Position numbers and translations under genes: made by a program. Source: Bifiguratus adelaidae (lineage: Eukaryota; Mucoromycota; Endogonomycetes; Endogonales). Taken from it: a stretch of 52,913 nt of DNA. Location: positions 1-52,913 of the forward strand of contig MVBO01000102.1 of assembly GCA_002261195.1 (NCBI GenBank), in the 5' to 3' direction. The notes beneath the pieces are model-generated. The model worked only from the letters and a program-made list of their open reading frames with translations. It was not told the origin of the DNA and ran no database searches. Every line of letters starts with the position of its first letter. Position 1 is the stretch's first letter. Shown here one piece after another: positions 11,983-21,984 of the stretch.

Positions 11983-12026
11983 GCCATTACAACACCTATT
12001 TCGTGAATTGAAACGCGCGTTGCTTC
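11983..12026. promoter_or_regulatory. 44-bp bidirectional start region (WRAP53 / Sec39)
   Basis: Only 44 bp separate the two start codons of oppositely oriented genes. Transcription start sites must lie within this gap or inside the neighbouring coding sequence. I see no TATA box. Confidence 0.5.
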
Positions 12027-14967
12027 ATGTCCCCAGAGGAGACATTAAAGCGTCACTTGTCAGAAGGCGACTTTGAAGGAGCGCTCTCTGTGGCTCAGTC
12101 GTATGACTTAAGCACTGACATCATATACCAAGCGCAGTGGCTAGCGCTGAAGCCAGACGACATTACTGCGGAGAGTGTCTTGAACCTGTTACCAAAGGTG
12201 AAAGATCGCTTTTGGGTCCTTTCTATATGCTTGCAGACTCTCCCTACTGACATTACGGCCTTACGGACGCTTCTGAACTATGGCGTGCAACTTACAGTAT
12301 CGTCAGCGATTCAGCTTTCGCAAGCGGAAACAGATACGGCGTCTCCGGAAGATAGCACACCATTGATGGCCAAGTGTTGGCTTCTATGCTCGCAGTATCT
12401 CTCCAGAATATCCACATTTCAAGCCATATGGAGGTGCGGAGGCGAGAATTACTATAAGACTGGTACGAGGAGGGCAGAGCACGCCAAATCACCTGAAGGA
12501 GAGAAGGAAGAGCCCAAAGAAGAGGTTAAGGAACCGGCCGTTGCCGAGGATTCGGAAGACTCTAAAGTCATGGTTAACAAAGCGGTGGAAGACGAGAAGC
12601 CGGATTCCTTCCTGAAAGCGTTCTTTATCTTTCGAGATGCAGATCTTGTCTCAGAGGCTGCCCAATACGCATCCAGAGGGTACTTGGACGGCATGCAAGT
12701 CTTGTTTGAACGGCACAGCAACATACTTATGCCCTATCGCCTATCCATTCTCAACCATATCCGGCTCTCAACGCCGCCTGCAAACTATGCTCACCTACTC
12801 CCAGGCGTAGATCCCAGCACACAAACCGAAGTCAGCATTCTGTCACGGCGAGAACAACCGGATTATTCTCTAGAAAAGAGCGTGCGAGAAAATGTTCAAA
12901 ACGAGACAGAGATTGAACGAAACCGGAAGGCGTACGAACTTCAAGGTCTCTCCAGTTTGGACTTCCCTGCGAACATAGACAGTCTACGTGCGTGGTATGA
13001 CAAGCGCATCCGAGATGTTGAAAGCCTTACGGGCCAAGCAAACACTGCACTTGTCCTCACTAATTTCGCCATTGAGAAGGGTATAACAGGCCTAGAGAGC
13101 TTGCGGGAGATGCTCTACACCCTCAATGACCTGTTATACGAGCGTTACGGTACGAAGACTGAACTTAACGATGTCGGCCTAGCTGAAATGGAGACTTACG
13201 CGACTGCGGACCTCATTCGGCTTTTTATGCGCACTACGACGAGCAGCCGCATCGTACAAGACGTTCGACGATATGTTTTGCCTCTATTAAGTCAAGAGCG
13301 TCCTCAACAGGGAAGCATACAGAGGGAAAATATATTATACGATTGGATCTTGGAGCTTGGACAGGAGCATTTGGACTGGTGCTGTTATATATTCGAGAGC
13401 AGCAAGCCGACTTTGGCAGACGACGAGCGAATCATCAAGAGCGACCAACAGCTTGCTGCTCTGGTCTTGGCTGTTGTTTACGGCAGCAATGAACTGGACC
13501 GGCTCGATCTCTTAGGACGCATTTTTGAATGTCTCCCTGTCTTCGACGAGGATGCAACCACAGATCAACAACTTCTCCAGACACTCATCGTCGACAGACC
13601 CGCGTCATCTTGGCAACCCCAGGATCTATACCGTGAATTCAAAACCTTCAATACCGCCAATCTCACGCATTACATTGATATGCTCGAAGCAGACATCAAT
13701 GCTGCAGAAATTCTCTCCAGATACCAATGCAACTCGCCCCTTCGCTTCTTCATTAGAAGCAGGGACAATCACGACATGCAAATGCAGTTATGTGTTCGGT
13801 TGGCGTCCCAAGCTGCGGGTGGTGTCGAAAGTGGGGGTGGTCGATTTGATAACGACGATGAATGGGCGCTGCTCCTGGACGACATGCTTAGATTGGGCGA
13901 TCCAGAAAAGCCGTTTGCAACATTCAAAAACCTCAGTAAGGAAGAGATTTACGTTCAATTTGCCACGGCTTTACTACGTTGCGGAAGTAGGTGATCTTCC
14001 GCACCCCATCATATTATGTTACTGATAAGCTTTTTGAAGAGTTCACTTTGGCACGCGATGTTCTGCTCCCATTCAATGCGCCCAAGCCTTTGCGATTTGA
14101 CATGGTGGAGAAAATAGTGCTCGAGGCCAGTCGCGAATTTTACGATAATTCAACATCGTGCAGCGTCTTCTCCGGCAACTTGAAGCTTGCTAGAGATTGG
14201 TAAGTTTCTGTTATATAATAACTGCCTGTTTATGACCTAACAAATGCCTCAGTCTGCAAGTCATCCCCGTCACTCCTTCAAGCCAACGCGAGCTTGACCT
14301 CATCGATGCAACCAATTTGCTCTCTGGATACCGACTTTATACCAAACCAGGAATTAACATCATGCCCATTCAAATTCGTCAAATCACCAATCGGTTAGAT
14401 CTCATCGCACGCCTACTCAGTTCTAACCCAGAAGCATACAAGCAACCCAACAAAATCAGAGAAATTGGGCGCAAGTTGGTCGAGCCCGACGACGAAATTG
14501 CGGATCTCAAAGTTATTGCCATGCTTAGCAATGCCGCATTGGGTGATGAAGGCTACGACAATGCCTATGATTTGTGCATTCTGATGATGGAAAAGCAGGC
14601 TCAATTGGTAGATAACCATACCCAGCTTTCAAGCCAAGACAGAAAGGACATTCAAGACATTTGCTGGCGGACATGCTTCGAAACAGGCAAGATTGACACT
14701 TACTCCAATGTCACTCGACGACTGGAACTTCTGGGTATGGCCTTGACTCTCTGTCCTAAGGAGCTCATGCTGGATGTTCTCAACGTCTGGCGGAAAACCG
14801 AAGTTCAAGCCCGAAATAGCAAGATGCAGGATACAGGCTACATGATGTGGAATAGCAGTGCGCGATCTGATATCGATATGGCCTCGGATAGTGAAGATTA
14901 TTCATCCCCCAAGCGAATTAGAAAGAGAGATCAACTAAGGTCCATGGTTTCCAAGTGGATCTGGTAA
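12027..14967 (+). CDS. SEC39: Sec39/NBAS-type subunit of the Dsl1/NRZ tethering complex
   Basis: Three exons: 12027-13986, 14040-14199 and 14253-14967 (944 aa). The protein is an alpha-helical solenoid with a Sec39 domain over most of its length. Blocks such as FRDADLVSEAAQYASRGYLD, LVLTNFAIEKGITGLESL, ILYDWILELGQEHLDW and CLQVIPVTPSSQRELDLIDA, the last formed across the second intron, fit NBAS/Sec39. It is expected to act at the ER in tethering Golgi-derived COPI vesicles with Dsl1/ZW10 and Tip20/RINT1 (family knowledge). It lacks the N-terminal WD-like part of animal NBAS. A Glu/Lys-rich acidic linker lies at about residues 152-198. Downstream, the epimerase start codon is only 39 bp from its stop. 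Confidence 0.82.
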
Positions 14968-15006
14968 AAGGTGTTCCATAAACCGATTGTGGGAAATTGT
15001 GGGGTT

Positions 15007-15669
15007 ATGTTCGCTTTGCGTCGAATTGTCACAAGCCCAGCGTTGGCTCAATGGGGGTTGCACTCTGGGCGCCCTGCCTCCTTCGTCACCTCTTCTGAGG
15101 CAAGTCATGTTACAGTCCTCCGGATCGCGTCTGACACGAGGCTTTGCAGTCGCCGGTATGGAAGCTTGGGCAATTGAACCATGTTGCCATTGCGGTACAT
15201 GACATTCAAAAGAGCGCTACCTTTTATCGAGATACCATGGGAGCCCAAGTGAGCGATGTAACGGTAAGCCAGTCGGCTCCTCTTTACACTATTTTTCGGC
15301 ACTCACTATATGTTACGTAGCCATTACCCGACCATGGTGTCTATACCGTCTTTGTCAACCTTGGCAACACAAAGATTGAACTGCTGCATCCTCTGGGTGA
15401 TCAATCACCCATTCAAAAGTTCTTGGACAAGAACAAGGATGGGGGAATTCATCATATATGCATTGAGGTGGGTTGAGCGGTACGAATGCGACTTTTTCTC
15501 ATATGTTGCTTGTCAGGTGGATGATATACATGCCGCTCTCAAGTCATTGACGGCCAAAGGTGTTCGAGCATTAAATCCAGAACCCAAGATTGGAGCCCAC
15601 AACAAACCTGTGGTCTTCTTGCATCCCAAGGACTGCGGTGGTGTCTTGGTGGAAATTGAGCAAAAGTAG
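15007..15669 (+). CDS. MCEE: Methylmalonyl-CoA epimerase, mitochondrial
   Basis: Four exons: 15007-15099, 15150-15263, 15321-15467 and 15517-15669 (168 aa). It is a VOC-fold enzyme with LNHVAIAV (metal-binding His), IELLHPLG, GGIHHICIEVDDI (second His) and GGVLVEIEQK (C-terminal Glu). The first 30 residues are rich in Arg/Ser/Ala with no acidic residue until the end, as expected for a mitochondrial presequence. It converts (2S)- to (2R)-methylmalonyl-CoA during propionyl-CoA breakdown. Intron 1 is GC-AG (GAG|GCAAGT). Its presence argues for a fungal lineage that keeps the B12-dependent propionate route; the mutase is not in this window. Confidence 0.92.
15100..15149 (+). other. GC-AG intron in methylmalonyl-CoA epimerase
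   Basis: GAG|GCAAGT donor and CTTTGCAG acceptor join SSE to SPVWKLGQLNHVA in frame. No GT donor nearby keeps the frame. Confidence 0.75.
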
Positions 15670-15733
15670 ACGATATATAGGTAGTGTTGCATTACCACAA
15701 GTACAATGGGATTCTAGTACACATGTACACGTA

Positions 15734-16744
15734 TCAGGAGCTGGAACTACGGCTCCACGCCCTGGCCAGTAAAAGATATCCAAAGACAACGACGACCAGA
15801 AGCCATCTTCGCCACCTTGCCAACGTCCAGTTCAGAGCACCCGTTTGAGGGTTGCCTGCTAGTATAGGTGCTTGATACATGCAATCGTTACTTGTGGCAT
15901 CCCCTTTGGCAGCTGTGTTTCGTTGATGCATTTGAGATTGATTTTGAGTTTTCTTGGTAGGATGATCGGTTAAGGGATGGTGTGATAAAAGTTTGTTGCA
16001 TGCTTCTTGTTCAGCGCGCACATAATCTGGAAAAACCTCTGGTTTCCACCATCAGCCGTTAGTGGACTATCGATGAGGCATTCTCAAACACTTGCCTCTA
16101 AACTTGGGATTAGCCAAGTTGAATGTATGGCTTCTCGCCGCATAGATCTTCTTTTCAGCATCTGATGTTCGTATAGACCCCGTTGTCGCTTCATCTGAGC
16201 ACTGATCATCATGTTAGTATACACTTTTAACCCTCGCCGGCTCGGCATACTCACCATGAAACTCAATAATCCATTCAGGATCGTCGCTACACTCCAACTC
16301 GGATTCCAATGGCTAGGATGAAAGTCAGACATGGTCAGACATAGCCTGGTGTCTGTTTGAAAGCGTCCTGAGGGTGTGGTCATACGGATGCTCGGTGGTT
16401 TGAATGGGTAATCTGCGGGGAAGATGAGTTTGCCGTGATAAGTGCCGGTGTGATAAGGCGTGTCTGGAGGCCCTTCTATGAGATAGTGCCTACATGTGAG
16501 ATAAATGTCAGTCATTGTAGCCAGACGACTGCCAAAACTGCAGTATGCAAGCGCAGTGCCCATTGAGAGGCTCACGTACCACTCCAGGATGTTGTTCTCT
16601 AGCGGCCGTGCGACAATGTAATCCGGCGGACTAGTGGATACATCAGGTCAATACAGAGTATATACGTTTGGATCTCTTCATCTACCTCTTTTGAAGAGCC
16701 ATATACTCTTTGGTCAGCCTTCTGTAAGCTCCCTTGGTCGCCAT
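15734..16744 (-). CDS. UBC6: Ubiquitin-conjugating enzyme E2, Ubc6/UBE2J2 (ER-anchored)
   Basis: Five exons: 16686-16744, 16580-16630, 16255-16489, 16096-16201 and 15734-16038 (251 aa). The UBC fold covers residues 1-165 with [20 protein letters not shown] and the active-site block [20 protein letters not shown]. The catalytic Cys is residue 87, as in yeast Ubc6. [14 protein letters not shown] is formed across intron 3. A C-terminal tail anchor ([16 protein letters not shown]) places the enzyme on the cytosolic face of the ER for ER-associated degradation with Doa10/MARCH6-type ligases (family knowledge). The last intron is GC-AG; its acceptor was chosen because it restores [14 protein letters not shown]. 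Divergent from the C1/Pex24-type gene, with 47 bp between start codons. Confidence 0.93.
16039..16095 (-). other. GC-AG intron in UBC6
   Basis: Donor GAG|GCAAGT matches the GC-AG consensus perfectly, acceptor AAACCAG. A second possible acceptor 12 nt further (TTCCAG) also keeps the frame. Confidence 0.7.
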
Positions 16745-16791
16745 GGTTTGAATGGTGAGAAAAGCCTAATTTCATGTGATCTCTCTCTTCA
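16745..16791. promoter_or_regulatory. 47-bp bidirectional start region (UBC6 / C1-Pex24-type gene)
   Basis: The start codons are 47 bp apart in divergent orientation. A CT-rich patch (CTCTCTCTTC) lies just before the plus-strand ATG. Confidence 0.45.
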
Positions 16792-18292
16792 ATGCATCAC
16801 TTTCAGCGTCAAAGCTTTCAAGAGTGGACACACTGCGATACGTGTGGTAAGGTGCTATGGGGATCATCCACGTCGAGAGAAGGCATGATATGTGAAGGTG
16901 AGTGTGGGTGTAAGTGTCTGTACTATGGAACTGACGTATTGTAGCGTGCGAGTATGTTTGTCACGCAGGTGTATGTCAAGATAAGGCGCCAGAGTGTCAA
17001 GGATCAGAGGCAGACCAGGAGAGATCCGAGAGCGAGGCGCAAGGAAAAGCACACCCAGAGACGCAGCAGGGTGTGACGCAAGATGCTACCTTACGACACC
17101 GCAAAGTGGGATCTAGTGCCAGTGACCCGCAAGGACTGTCTTTGGTAATAGACTCCCAAGATATTCAATCGACTCAGCAGAGGGTACAATCCCTTCTGTC
17201 CGCTCAAAAGCGACAAAGCTTGCGAGATATTCAAGATTGGAATGCCCGTCGGCAATCAAGTGATGATCTTCCTCCCGCCTACGCTGCACAAGATCCGAAT
17301 GGCAGGCAAGCAAACCCTCCACCGCCTTTTCTACCTACTGTCAAATCGATTCTCATCAATACTGTATGCGACATGGATGATCCTCGTGTGGTGGAACCAT
17401 TACTGCATCCACGGCCGCCTCCGTCACTCAATCTTGTTTTGACAAGTGACAATTTCGCCCGGTTCATCATCAGAATAGGCATTGTTTTCTGGTTCAAGGA
17501 CGAAGTGGAAAAGATTCTGCGATGGGAAGAATGGTATCGGACAGTTATCGTTCTCTTGGCTTGGTGTTTGTGCTGTGAGTATTTACCCTCTTGAGGTTGT
17601 CTCGCACATGACTCACAATCCTTCCTCTACCTTCAGGTTTATACCCTCTATCATTTCTCATTATCCCGCAAATCTTCCTGATCAATATCATTGTACGCAA
17701 TCACTTTAAGCAACGTCGACGTTCGTCCTCGGAGAATGGCCGCCGCTCTCCCAAATCGCCAAAGGATCCCAAACAAGGCTCGCAATCGCAAGCGCACTCA
17801 ATCCCCACTCAGTCAACAGAAGCTACAAACAATCCCTCGGGCTCATTTTCAGGTTTTGGGAATCCTCTCATGATGGCCATGTTTTCCAAGACCGACACCT
17901 CCTCCCCCGAGATCATCGCCAACATTACACACATTCAAAATTCCATGGGCGACTTTGCGGCTGCATACGACTATATGGTCCAAAATGTTGCGCCCTATTT
18001 TGGGTTACCAAATGCTGCTCAGGAAGAGACAGCTTCTCAAGCCGAGAAAGCAACACCAGCTATTCTTCTCGTCTTGATCGCGACCGCGATAGGGACATTG
18101 TTTGTGACCCATTACCTCGTTGCATGGAACTATATCGCGCTGTGGGGAGGTGTTGGATTAATCATGGCAGGTTCACCGTTTGCGAAGCGTTTCTTTATTG
18201 AATTGCGCGAGTTGTGGGACAAATCCGGCACCGACTATATACGTCAAGGCATGGTGGTACTACAACAGAAAACGGCGCGATGCTTTACCTAG
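16792..18292 (+). CDS. C1-domain protein with Pex24/Pex30-type membrane region
   Basis: Three exons: 16792-16897, 16945-17574 and 17637-18292 (463 aa). Residues 2-53 form a C1 (phorbol-ester/DAG-type) zinc domain: HHFQRQSFQEWTHCDTC, KVLWG, MICEACEYVCHAGVCQ and a final Cys53. Spacing is H-x12-C-x2-C-x15-C-x2-C-x4-H-x3-C-x6-C, slightly off canonical. A disordered Ser/Gln/Pro-rich linker follows. Next come a hydrophobic hairpin (VIVLLAWCLCCLYPLSFLII, about 225-260) and a second one (AILLVLIATAIGTLFVTHYL, about 385-430), resembling the Pex24p/reticulon-like domain of ER-peroxisome proteins. An in-frame TGA 15 bp before the ATG fixes the start. I infer an ER or peroxisome-contact membrane-shaping protein that may sense diacylglycerol. 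Confidence 0.75.
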
Positions 18293-18315
18293 ATCAGCGA
18301 GGGGAAATGAGGATT

Positions 18316-19520
18316 TTATTGGATCGTTGTACTACGCCTTCGTGACACTTTACCCTTTCGAGCCAGGTTCTTGCACATCTTTTTCACGGCCATGTAGCTA
18401 TTGTAATCATAGACGATATGAGGATCTTTTTCATGCAATACATAATAATCCCTCAAATCGTCCAACCGTCGACGTCGTGAGTTCTGAATCCAAGTATTCA
18501 ATTGCTCCTTTTTGAGTCCCGTTTGTTTGCAGAGAATGAGCTTATCAGCGGGTGAAGGTAAATCACCTCGATGGTGCAGGAAATAGGTCATGAGGATATT
18601 GTTGATGTGTGGAGAATAGTTGCGGCGAGCCCTACGAATCGTTGTTGAAGGAGGAGGAGACTGGCTCTGGGAACTCGTCGAATGTCTGCTGGCTATCTCG
18701 GCGTTGCTCTCTAAAAGAACACGAGCGAGCTCTTGGGCGCGCTGATCAGGATTGTCAATGATCTCGCTCTTGTCTTCCTTTTTAATGGCATTGTCGGAGG
18801 GATGAATTGTGTGCGCAGGCAATGGCTGCAAATCGTCCTTCATGATACGGTAAACGTCAATGACCGACCCGAGGTGGTGTCTCAAGGAGAAGACCCGGTC
18901 GTCGCAAAGCCGCTTCATGGCCTTATCCATGGGATCCATATTTTGCTTGCTATTCCAGTAGGACGTCAATGTCTCGATATCTTGGACAATGGCATCGGCA
19001 GTGTGAGCAGGTAGCCAAGGTGTGCCCGCGGAGTATGCCGAGAGACATTTGAATTCGCCAGCAATGCTGTCAAGGCGTCTGAAGATACTCCAAACGGGAT
19101 GCGTTCTTAGAACCCGCCAAAGCCATTGAGGTTGTACCTCTTCTTGTCTATTGGGTATATCTTGACAGGCCGACAGAGATATTGGTGACATGGAAAGCAT
19201 CGGATTTTGGGGTACAATAGGCGATAGGCAGAAGCTATCGTCGCTCGAAGAGGATGGAACAGTGTCTTCAGAGTCTTCTGCTGGTTTCAAAGAATGAATA
19301 ATTGTCTGCAATGTGCACAATCAGTAAACTTACGGTAATAAAATGACTCTTGCGAAGACATGCATTCGGTGGCGGGCATCGTTGACGAAGGCGTCACAAG
19401 GACGTCTTCATCCTCGATACTCGAGAATTCAAATTCCGCAATCGATGTTGCATTGGTGACATAGGGCCCACATTCGGACAGCAAATTAGTTCTTGTCCGA
19501 TAGCAATGATAGGTTGACAT
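18316..19520 (-). CDS. TALE-type homeodomain protein
   Basis: Two exons: 19334-19520 and 18316-19280 (383 aa). A C-terminal homeodomain lies at about residues 258-322: RRARRNYSPHIN in helix 1, the three-residue loop extension before PSPADK, then LKKEQLNTWIQNSRRRRLDD in the recognition helix. Helix spacing is that of TALE (PBX/TGIF/Cup9-like) proteins, but the helix-3 core reads W-I-Q-N-S instead of the usual W-F-I-N-A, with Gln at position 50. The N-terminal 200 residues are acidic and Ser-rich with a helical segment near HHLGSVIDVYRIMKDDLQ. It is a nuclear DNA-binding regulator; targets are unknown. The gene ends 23 bp from the convergent C1/Pex24-type gene. Confidence 0.82.
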
Positions 19521-20487
19521 TGTTTACGAAAGACGAGTGTCGAGTCTCGGACAGGTACGACACCAAGATAAAGAACTGACTTTCGACAGGGAAATGTATT
19601 CAATTTATAAAGACGCATGCTTTAAAGTCTAGGCAAGCGTGGATGCTTGAAGGATTGACCACAGTATGGGTCCACAAACGAAGCTTCACGCCAAATGTAT
19701 AATCCCCACTAAGGAAAGGGCGCAAACGTGGTCCAAATTTAGGCGAGAACAATGGCAAAAGATTGCACTGACCACATTGTGAGATTAGTATAGCTTGTGG
19801 CCTTTTCTTATCGTTGGATCAACACCACTGAACATCGAGTTCCTAACAGGTGCCAACCTCAAATGCGATGGTGGCACAAGCGAAGTTTAAGGCTAAACCT
19901 TGTTTATTATGTAGTGCCTGACCGATGTTGTCATTCTCTTTCTGTAAGCGAGTAGCGACTAACTTCGCGCAATAATCTATCTCAACCAGGCTCGTTCTAT
20001 GAAAGACCTCATGGCCGGAAAGTGCTATAACAGTGTGCAAAACTGGTTTATGAGAGCATACTGCTTTCTACATTTTTGTCATTGGTCCACATACCCCACA
20101 CTGGCGCGAGCTTAACGTACTGTAGCGCAATCATCGCATAGAGAAAACCCGACGAGAGATGTTGCGCACCATCCTTTGTTCGGAACATGCCATATAGCAT
20201 CTCATGGAGATCTTCCCGTTACGTTCCGGATGCCCGTCAATAGATGACCAGCTGTGGCCGATCTGTACCTTACAATTGTCTTGACGCCACATTGCGATCG
20301 TCAAGCCATTCGCAAGCATCCAAACCCCTTCCTTTTTACACACCAGTGCAACCCAACCACGGCCAAACCCGTTCTGCCCATCCATGCCCAATGGCACAAT
20401 GAGCACCCGCGTGAATTTGCGTTGGGTAAGCGGAGGGAAATTCACATGGATAGGTGCTGGAGGAAGTGTCTCTCTTTGTTCCACAGA
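19521..20487. other. Intergenic region between divergent homeodomain and hotdog genes
   Basis: 967 bp with no supported gene. Overlapping open frames exist on both strands between 20131 and 20487, but none has a recognisable domain. The region probably carries promoters for both flanking genes. Confidence 0.4.
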
Positions 20488-21495
20488 ATGAGTATCCGAG
20501 GATCGGAAGGCAACAAGAGCATAATAGATCCACATATCACTCGTTTACAGTTCTGCTGGGCGGACATATCAGTACCCTCCGTGTTTCAAGCGTCCTTGTT
20601 TAACCAGGTAGATCACGCCCGAGATGCCTACTTTCACGATCGGCCCATGCGAGGTGTTCAAACTCCACTTTGGGTCATTCGTAGCTCGACGTTGAAGCTC
20701 CTTCATGACGATCTACCGAAAGCCGGTCAATACGTTGAGATTACCTCTCGCGTCGTCCGTCTCGGAAAGACCAGCATGATTTTCGAGCACGATATCATTT
20801 GGGAGCGAAAAGATGCCTTCACTGAGCGTGTTGAACGTATACCGCTAGCATGGGCAGTTGGTGTCTGCATCTACATTGGAAACTTTCAAAAAGGCGATCA
20901 TGAGCGACCACAACCACGCCAGTTACCGCGAAACCACGGAATACAAGTCGCACCAGAAAGTGATCTGTTTCGGCAGTGGATGACAACCAGCCGACAAAGC
21001 TTGCCTTCCAGCCCTGGCAAGTCTGCCATCTACTTGAACATCCCCGCGTCCGAATCACAAAGTCAAGATGCCGAATCCGTCGCTTCAGACCTGATTGTAC
21101 CTGCAGCTACCCAGGTCTTTCGCCGATACATCAACATCAGACACTCGGATCGTGACGGGCTTGACCATTTGACGAATGCGCGATATCCAAACTATTTTCA
21201 TGACACTCTAAGTTATGCATCAGAGAAGGGAGTCATTCAGCACATGTCCGCCGATATCTACGAGACCCAAGTCAGCTTTGACAATGAAATCAAGGAGGGC
21301 TATGTCGAGATATGCATGTGGTTCGTTCCTACCACCACACCTTTGAGCCAAGACCTCACGGAACCTGGTACCTATTATTTTGTCATGATCAAAGAAAGCG
21401 GTGATATAGCGGCAAGGGCTGCCATGCGAGTATGGGGTGAAGCTAACAAGAGGCGGCGAAGACATCGACCGAGACGAACAAGGTCTCGTCTATGA
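20488..21495 (+). CDS. Double-hotdog (thioesterase-like) protein
   Basis: Single exon, 335 aa from the ATG chosen here. There are two hotdog repeats: FQASLFNQVDHARDAYFHDR with PLWVIRSSTLKLLHDDLPKA (about 25-110), and FRRYINIRHSDRDGLDHLTN with ARYPNYFHDTLSYA and DNEIKEGYVEICMWF (about 210-310). The second has the Asp of a 4HBT-type active site (DHLTNARY), so acyl-CoA or acyl-ACP thioesterase activity is plausible; the substrate is unknown. The frame is open 78 codons further upstream to a GTG at 20254 but without an ATG before 20488. The upstream residues look unlike the family, so I start at the ATG beginning MSIRGSEGNK. A strongly basic tail (KRRRRHRPRRTRSRL) ends the protein. Confidence 0.7.
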   Translation: MSIRGSEGNKSIIDPHITRLQFCWADISVPSVFQASLFNQVDHARDAYFHDRPMRGVQTPLWVIRSSTLKLLHDDLPKAGQYVEITSRVVRLGKTSMIFEHDIIWERKDAFTERVERIPLAWAVGVCIYIGNFQKGDHERPQPRQLPRNHGIQVAPESDLFRQWMTTSRQSLPSSPGKSAIYLNIPASESQSQDAESVASDLIVPAATQVFRRYINIRHSDRDGLDHLTNARYPNYFHDTLSYASEKGVIQHMSADIYETQVSFDNEIKEGYVEICMWFVPTTTPLSQDLTEPGTYYFVMIKESGDIAARAAMRVWGEANKRRRRHRPRRTRSRL

Positions 21496-21984
21496 GTGAA
21501 TATACGGGCCACGACCTCATATACCATAAATGGCTGATGAGAGAATTTTAATTGGTTAAAGCGTTGGGGGGGGTCTGAGGGTGGAGCCCTATTAGTGCGG
21601 TCTCTATCTCAACATGGGTCTGTTCTCTCTCTTTCTTGTATATAGCTCAGTCTGAAGCTAAAAGACGCAGAGGAAGGGTAATCGTCCACTGAGCTTGCAA
21701 CAAGTCTTTCTTTTTCACCGTTACTAGCTGGAGACAACTCCTTATTGAGGGATACGGTCTCTCGGACGTTTCTGTGGCCCTCTGATTTCGCAACAAAACA
21801 AAAAGGGGTCCTCCTTGTCTGCTTGCTTGCGGGTCTTTCCTCCAGACATTTCCAATCTATTAGCATAGGCAGGTGCTTGCTTGACGGACCAACCTTCCCG
21901 AACTGCCCAACCTGAGAACAAAAGGTCCACAAAAGATTCATTGTGGTACAAATCGATCGAGGTCATCCTGTGAAGAGCATCAAC
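21496..21984 (+). other. Upstream region of HAL-type kinase
   Basis: 489 bp without a supported gene, between the hotdog stop and the kinase ATG. It contains a G-rich run near 21566-21573 and otherwise nothing I can name. Confidence 0.4.

Noticed and set aside
20254-20487. In-frame N-terminal extension of the hotdog protein starting at GTG
   Set aside because: No ATG in the extension, an in-frame TGA lies directly before it, and its composition is unlike the hotdog family. I used the ATG at 20488.
20131-20535. 134-codon open frame on the minus strand upstream of the hotdog gene
   Set aside because: No recognisable domain; it overlaps the plus-strand open frame and has no splice or family support. 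Probably chance.
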